From the NCBI GenBank assembly GCA_018700655.1, contig JABIUG010000514.1, positions 1-28,220 on the forward strand: a stretch of DNA of 28,220 bases. The letters are read 5' to 3'. Below the pieces are notes generated by a model, which was given only the letters and a program-made list of their open reading frames with translations, made no database searches and was not told the origin of the DNA. The first letter of the stretch is position 1, and each line of letters starts with the position of its first letter. This document shows positions 24,418 through 28,220 of the stretch, one piece after another. This stretch comes from Rhodospirillaceae bacterium (GTDB lineage Bacteria; Pseudomonadota; Alphaproteobacteria; SP197). Position numbers and translations under genes: made by a program.

Positions 24418-25362
24418 ATGACGGAGCGAGCAGCGATTCCTTCCACCGATTGGTCACAAGCACTCAAACAGGGCCGGCGCAGCGATCTCGCACGCGCTAT
24501 CACCGCAGTCGAGAACGATACGGCTGATGCACCCGATGTGCTGGCGGCCGCGCACGCTCTTGCCGGCCAGGCCCTGGTCGTCGGAGTAACGGGCGCGCCC
24601 GGTGCCGGCAAGTCGACGCTGGTCGGCGCCTATGTCGGCGAGTTGCGCCGTCGTGGTCTGACTGTCGGTGTTCTGGCAGTTGATCCCTCAAGCCCGCTGA
24701 CCGGTGGCGCGCTGCTGGGTGACCGTATTCGCATGCTCGGTCATGCCGGCGATGCCGGTGTCTTTGTCCGCAGCCTGGCGTCCCGTGGGCATCTTGGTGG
24801 TTTGACCCATTCGGCCTGTGCCGTGGTCGATGTCATGGATGCTGCCGGTCGCGATGTCGTCGTCGTCGAAACCGTCGGCGTCGGCCAATCCGAGGTCGAG
24901 ATCACCGACCTTGCCGATATCAGGGTGGTGGTCTGGGCTCCCGGGGCAGGCGACGACGTCCAGGCAGCCAAGGCCGGAATCCTCGAGATCGCCGATCTGA
25001 TTGTCGTGAACAAGGCGGATCTTCCCCAGGCTGCCGCGACCGAAGCGGCGCTTCGCAGTGCAGCCTCCTATGGCTCGGACGCGGCACCACAGGTTCTTCG
25101 TACAGCGGCAACCCGGGGCGACGGCATCGTCGAACTTGCCGATGCGATTGCCCGCGTGTCGTCGGGCCGTAACCTGGACCGATCCGAGGGTGCCGAGCGG
25201 CGTTTGCGTCATCAGATCGCTGGGTCGACCGCGGCCCTGGTGGCTGATGCCGCCGCACGGCATCCCGATCTCATCACGCTCGCCCGGAGCGTGCGCCGTG
25301 GCTCGCTCAGTCTCGACGATGCTGCGCGGCGTCTGCTTGCACGTGTCGTGGCTGATGACTGA
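24418..25362 (+). CDS. meaB: MeaB/ArgK-family GTPase (acyl-CoA mutase chaperone)
   Basis: A 314-residue G3E-family GTPase. Walker A is GAPGAGKST (59-67). It is followed by VLAVDPSSPLTGGALLGDRIRM, the family's switch and metal-binding segment, then VVVVETVGVGQSEVEI and the base-specificity motif NKAD. The C-terminal 50 residues form the dimerisation helices. Members guard and load adenosylcobalamin-dependent mutases (methylmalonyl-CoA, isobutyryl-CoA or ethylmalonyl-CoA mutase), preventing their inactivation. No mutase gene is in the window, so its partner must be encoded elsewhere. ATG 24418 has no clear ribosome site. It is divergent from the degenerate ABC gene, 85 bases apart. Family call is secure; the exact mutase is unknown. 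Confidence 0.9.
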   Translation: MTERAAIPSTDWSQALKQGRRSDLARAITAVENDTADAPDVLAAAHALAGQALVVGVTGAPGAGKSTLVGAYVGELRRRGLTVGVLAVDPSSPLTGGALLGDRIRMLGHAGDAGVFVRSLASRGHLGGLTHSACAVVDVMDAAGRDVVVVETVGVGQSEVEITDLADIRVVVWAPGAGDDVQAAKAGILEIADLIVVNKADLPQAAATEAALRSAASYGSDAAPQVLRTAATRGDGIVELADAIARVSSGRNLDRSEGAERRLRHQIAGSTAALVADAAARHPDLITLARSVRRGSLSLDDAARRLLARVVADD

Positions 25363-25520
25363 CACTGATCGGGCCGCTTTGTGGGCAGATGCGTTTTCGA
25401 TGATCTGACACAATTCCGTAGTTTGGCGATTTGCTCTAGGCTGCGCCAGATCGGGGACAGGGTGGCAGAAGATGCCGGCTTCGATTTGCGTTTTCTAGGG
25501 GCTCAACAATCGGACTATCG

Positions 25521-26096
25521 ATGTCGAACGGGATCATCATGATCACGCGGTACGGCGCGGCGCTGTGGTTTTGCGTTGCTGTAACTGTGTTTGGCGCGTC
25601 TGCTCCGGCAGGCAATGTGCCTGACAGCTATGGCGAGGCAATGGCCTGGTATGGCGATGAGGCGCGTGCGGGAAATTTCGAGGCCCAATACCTGCTGGCA
25701 TTTGCCCTTGAGACTGGCGCGCAAAACGCCGTCGATCGGGAACAGGCAAGAATCTGGTATGCGGCTGCCGCCGAACAGAACCATCCCCGCGCGCAACTGC
25801 GGCTGGCGATCATGCTGGTCGAGGGCCGGGGTGGCGCGGTCGATCAACCTGGTGCACGTCACTGGCTGGAACAGGCCGCGGAACAAGGCGAGATCGACGC
25901 CATGTCGCTTCTGGGTTTCCTGCTGGTCACAACCGAACCGATTGACACAGTCGCGGCCTATCGCTGGTTCAGTCTGGCTGCGCGGACCGGCGATGGTGCC
26001 GCAGCCGCCAACCTGGCGGCACTGGCCGCAACCATGACCGCTGATGAGCGCGCAACCGCAGAGGACGACCTGGAGGCCTGGGTCGCGACACACTGA
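25521..26096 (+). CDS. Secreted Sel1-repeat protein
   Basis: A 191-residue protein with a signal peptide (ITRYGAALWFCVAVTVFGASAPAG) and four Sel1-like helical repeats. These are visible as EAQYLLAFALETGAQNAVDREQ, PRAQLRLAIMLVEGRGG, IDAMSLLGFLLVT and GAAAANLAALAAT, with alternating WYAAAA or WLEQAA helices. Sel1 proteins act as periplasmic or envelope adaptors and have no enzymatic residues. An alternative ATG at 25539 would start nearer the hydrophobic segment and is equally possible. It ends one base before an in-frame-looking GTG of the next gene's extended frame; the next gene's likely start is 69 bases on, so they may form an operon. Partner and role unknown. Confidence 0.78.
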   Translation: MSNGIIMITRYGAALWFCVAVTVFGASAPAGNVPDSYGEAMAWYGDEARAGNFEAQYLLAFALETGAQNAVDREQARIWYAAAAEQNHPRAQLRLAIMLVEGRGGAVDQPGARHWLEQAAEQGEIDAMSLLGFLLVTTEPIDTVAAYRWFSLAARTGDGAAAANLAALAATMTADERATAEDDLEAWVATH

Positions 26097-26165
26097 GTGA
26101 ATTCCGACCGTTCAATTTCCGATGTAGCGGGCGATTTTGGCGTCGAGGCGGGGTATTCTCGGCCC

Positions 26166-27047
26166 ATGATGGTTTGTTTCGAACGTTCATGCTGCGTGTT
26201 CCTCGCTCTGGCGACTGCAGTGGCCTTGTCGGGTATCGGTCATGCGCAGATGCCCGAGGCTGCGGTGATCGAAATCGATCAGACCTTCGAATACCGCCAG
26301 CCGTCCCACATCATGTTCATACCGATCGAGAATTTCGATCTTCCTGTTCTCGACTATGTCGAGGACATGTTCTTTGCCGCCGGCATTGAGCCGATGTACC
26401 CGGAAGACGGCGACGTCGGTTCAACCTTGCACGTCGAAATTCGTGGCCGGGCCTCGGGTGGCACCTATCTGGAACCGTCCAAGGCCTACCTCTATACCGG
26501 CGTTGATCTAGCCGGTGAGATCAACATCACGGGCCCCGATGGCGCAACTGCTTCGGGCGTGTTTACGTCGACAATCCAGCGGCCCTTTCAGCTGACCCTG
26601 AATCTGGGCTACGAAGATCCCGCGAATGCTCCGTTCATGCGGGCGCTCGAACAGCCCGCCGGTTTCATCGAACAGCTGTGCTACGCGATGGCGAGCGCCT
26701 GGGGTGTCGAGAGCATTCTGCCGTCGCTGCTCGAGGATGAAGCAGCAATCCGATTTGCCACGGCTTCCGCGCTGGGAAACATCGGCGATCCCATTGCCGT
26801 GCCTGACCTGATCGTAGCCCTTGTTGATGAACACGATCGGGTGCGTTGGGAATCGGCCTGGTCACTGGGCCGGATTGGTGATGTGCGTGCTGTTTCCGAT
26901 CTGATCGAAGCGCTCAAAGATAAGTCACAGGATGTTCGGTGGTTTGCTTCCTGGTCGCTGCGCACGATTACAGGTGAGGATCTGGGTACAGACTACGACA
27001 CCTGGTTGGCGTGGTGGGAAAGCCAGGAAGCCCCGGCTCAGGGCTAG
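26166..27047 (+). CDS. Secreted HEAT-repeat protein
   Basis: A 293-residue protein. The start is the first of two adjacent ATG codons at 26166, with GGCGGGG upstream; the signal peptide is MVCFERSCCVFLALATAVALSGIGHAQ. A frame extension to 26097 exists but lacks a signal peptide at its start. The mature N-terminal 170 residues have no family I recognise. Residues about 200-280 hold three HEAT/PBS-type repeats: AAIRFATASALGNIGDP, DRVRWESAWSLGRIGDV and QDVRWFASWSLRTITGE. These usually form a curved helical surface for protein binding. It follows the Sel1 gene on the same strand, so two helical-repeat secreted proteins lie side by side. It converges on the AsmA gene. Function unknown. Confidence 0.75.
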   Translation: MMVCFERSCCVFLALATAVALSGIGHAQMPEAAVIEIDQTFEYRQPSHIMFIPIENFDLPVLDYVEDMFFAAGIEPMYPEDGDVGSTLHVEIRGRASGGTYLEPSKAYLYTGVDLAGEINITGPDGATASGVFTSTIQRPFQLTLNLGYEDPANAPFMRALEQPAGFIEQLCYAMASAWGVESILPSLLEDEAAIRFATASALGNIGDPIAVPDLIVALVDEHDRVRWESAWSLGRIGDVRAVSDLIEALKDKSQDVRWFASWSLRTITGEDLGTDYDTWLAWWESQEAPAQG

Positions 27048-27115
27048 ACCAAAATCTGGAGTCCGACTGGTACGAGCCGCGTTGCAAATCGATCTGCTCC
27101 AGCCACGAATGAAAT

Positions 27116-27154
27116 CAGGGCCGATCAGTTTCTGACCGGCCCTGAGAGCTTTTC
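27116..27154. terminator. Probable bidirectional terminator between convergent genes
   Basis: An 8-bp perfect stem, CAGGGCCG (27116-27123) and CGGCCCTG (27137-27144), with an inner TCAG/CTGA pair. It is followed on the plus strand by AGAGCTTTT and on the minus strand by ATTTCATT. It lies between the HEAT gene and the AsmA-like gene, so it can end both transcripts, although both T-runs are weak. Confidence 0.6.
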
Positions 27155-27173
27155 CGAATTGTCTGGCGCGAGA

Positions 27174-28220
27174 TCAGTCGAAAAGGCTTTCGAGCGCGTC
27201 GCCGGCATCGCTGTCGCCGTCAAGGCCATCAAGCAGACCGCCGCCGTCGCCATCGCCGGTAACGCTGTCAAGCAGGCTGCCACCGTCACTGCCGCCGGTG
27301 ATGCCGTCGAGCAAACCTTCGACACCCAGGGCTTCGACCGTGTCGATGATGTTCTCCGGGTTGGCAAGCGCATCCTTGGCGATCGCTTCCATGTCGGGCG
27401 CGATCGAAGGATTGGCCCAGGTTCCGCGCACATTGATCGGGATGCCGACGCCGTCGTCGTCGTTGCCGCCCTGTCCTTCAAGCGAAGCCACGGCTTTGGG
27501 GCGGATCGTATAGTCCAGCGTCTTTTCGGGCATGTTGACATTGCCCTGGCCTGTCATGCGCAGCAGCGGCGCGGCCAGTGTCAGGTCGTCGTTGGTCAGC
27601 AAACCGTTCTCGATCGTGTAGGTGCCGGTCAGTGCCGAGAAGTCAGTACTCTGCTCGTCGGCGGTTGCCGCGTTGAGCGAATCGATTGAGAAATCGCGAA
27701 CCATCGCTGCAATGTTTGCGCCACGGAAGGCGCCGTCGGCAAATTCGAAATCACCATTGCCGAACAGGTTTTGCATGAACTGGAGCTGGCTCGAACCCGA
27801 GGTCGTGATGTCGAGGTTGAGCTTGGTTGTTCCGCTCAGGCGGTCGAAGCCGGCTGCAGCTGCAAGCAGCGGTTCGGCCTGAACGCCGGTGACAGAAACC
27901 GTCTTGGAGATCGCTGGGCGGGCCCCGCTTCGGTCGATCACAGCATGTGCGGTTCCGTTGCCGCCATAAAGGGCGGCTTCCAGCAGATCAAACGTGGCCG
28001 AGCCGTTCTGCACCACAATGTGAAGCTTGCTGCGTCCGATCTCGATGGCCTGGATCTTCAGCCCGGCGAGGTCGAACGTGAGGTCGGCATTGGCCGCATC
28101 AAGACCGGAGAAATCGATTTCTTCATCCGACCATTCCTCGGCCAGCGTATTGCCGCCGCCGGCCGAACCCCCATCGCCCGACTCGGCTGATGCTGTGTTT
28201 TCTTCGGGCTGTGGCAGGTA
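27174..28220 (-). CDS. AsmA-family protein, C-terminal part
   Basis: The frame is open from the window edge to the TAG at 27174, giving the last 348 residues of a larger protein. The AsmA C-terminal region is clear: LLAAAAGFDRLSGTTKLNLDITTSGSS..., then NLFGNGDFEFADGAFRGANIAAMVRDF, LTGTYTIENGLLTNDDLTL and MPEKTLDYTIRPK, the usual order of beta-strand motifs. AsmA-like proteins are inner-membrane-anchored, periplasm-spanning beta-proteins linked to phospholipid transport or outer-membrane biogenesis. Near the window edge is a low-complexity Ser/Gly/Glu stretch (ENTASAESGDGGSAGGGN), often seen as an insert before the C-terminal domain. The tail holds three 13-residue Gly/Asp repeats. N-terminal anchor lies outside the window. 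Confidence 0.85.
   Translation of the reverse strand, partial: YLPQPEENTASAESGDGGSAGGGNTLAEEWSDEEIDFSGLDAANADLTFDLAGLKIQAIEIGRSKLHIVVQNGSATFDLLEAALYGGNGTAHAVIDRSGARPAISKTVSVTGVQAEPLLAAAAGFDRLSGTTKLNLDITTSGSSQLQFMQNLFGNGDFEFADGAFRGANIAAMVRDFSIDSLNAATADEQSTDFSALTGTYTIENGLLTNDDLTLAAPLLRMTGQGNVNMPEKTLDYTIRPKAVASLEGQGGNDDDGVGIPINVRGTWANPSIAPDMEAIAKDALANPENIIDTVEALGVEGLLDGITGGSDGGSLLDSVTGDGDGGGLLDGLDGDSDAGDALESLFD
27201..27317 (-). repeat. Three tandem 39-base repeats in the AsmA tail
   Basis: Three units of 39 bases encode GLLDGITGGSDGG, SLLDSVTGDGDGG and GLLDGLDGDSDAG, followed by DALESLFD and the stop. The units differ at both DNA and protein level. The pattern xLLD-x3-G-x-D-G suggests slippage-prone growth of an acidic, flexible tail. 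Divalent-cation binding is possible from the Asp/Gly pattern but is only inferred. Confidence 0.75.

Noticed and set aside
1..28220. CRISPR arrays, insertion sequences, integrases, attachment sites
   Set aside because: No regularly spaced repeats, transposase or integrase motifs, or tRNA ends were seen on either strand.

Overview
This is a high-GC (about 60% or more by eye), densely coding chromosomal window. The gene content points to an alphaproteobacterium, perhaps Rhodospirillales-like. The pointers are an aapJ-aapQ-aapM-aapP amino-acid transporter in the order known from rhizobia and relatives, a MeaB-type GTPase, uup, Sel1-repeat secreted proteins, and a palindrome of the kind dispersed in such genomes. 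I saw no rRNA, tRNA, CRISPR array, insertion sequence, phage gene or plasmid gene. The window looks like a transport- and catabolism-rich stretch of chromosome.

Layout. 1-582: 3' end of an amidase (+). 605-3685 (-): a Rieske ring-hydroxylating oxygenase followed by two overlapping, paralogous DMT/EamA exporters. 3753-5549 (+): the ABC-F ATPase Uup. 5644-9681 (-): an oligopeptide-type ABC importer, oppA-oppB-oppC, ending in a DJ-1/PfpI gene related to isonitrile hydratase; no oppD or oppF is present. 9796-10176 (-): a small secreted protein. 10206-14430 (-): the complete aapJQMP operon, with a strong intrinsic terminator at its end and a GC-rich hairpin between aapJ and aapQ. 14652-about 15290 (-): a decayed second copy of aapJ. 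15331-18115 (-): an FAD monooxygenase broken by a 1-base frameshift in a homopolymer, overlapping an MFS transporter. 18261-19148 (+): a third DMT exporter.

19193-21310 (-): a large secreted protein joining Sel1 repeats to a DUF945/YdgA-like region. It is preceded by about 600 bases without a gene that contain a highly structured block, part of which resembles the core of a cobalamin riboswitch. 21908-24332 (-): a UGT/MGT-type glycosyltransferase behind an intact but catalytically degenerate PotA/FbpC-like ABC ATPase. 24418-25362 (+): a MeaB/ArgK GTPase, divergent from that ATPase. 25521-27047 (+): a secreted Sel1 protein and a secreted HEAT-repeat protein. 27174-28220 (-): the C-terminal part of an AsmA-family protein that runs off the window and ends in three 13-residue Gly/Asp repeats.

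The best candidates for something undescribed are the lone ABC 'pseudo-ATPase' paired with a glycosyltransferase (23247-24332), and the structured RNA-like block upstream of the Sel1-DUF945 gene (about 21412-21612). The decayed aapJ and the frameshifted monooxygenase show gene loss in progress or, for the latter, possibly a sequence error.
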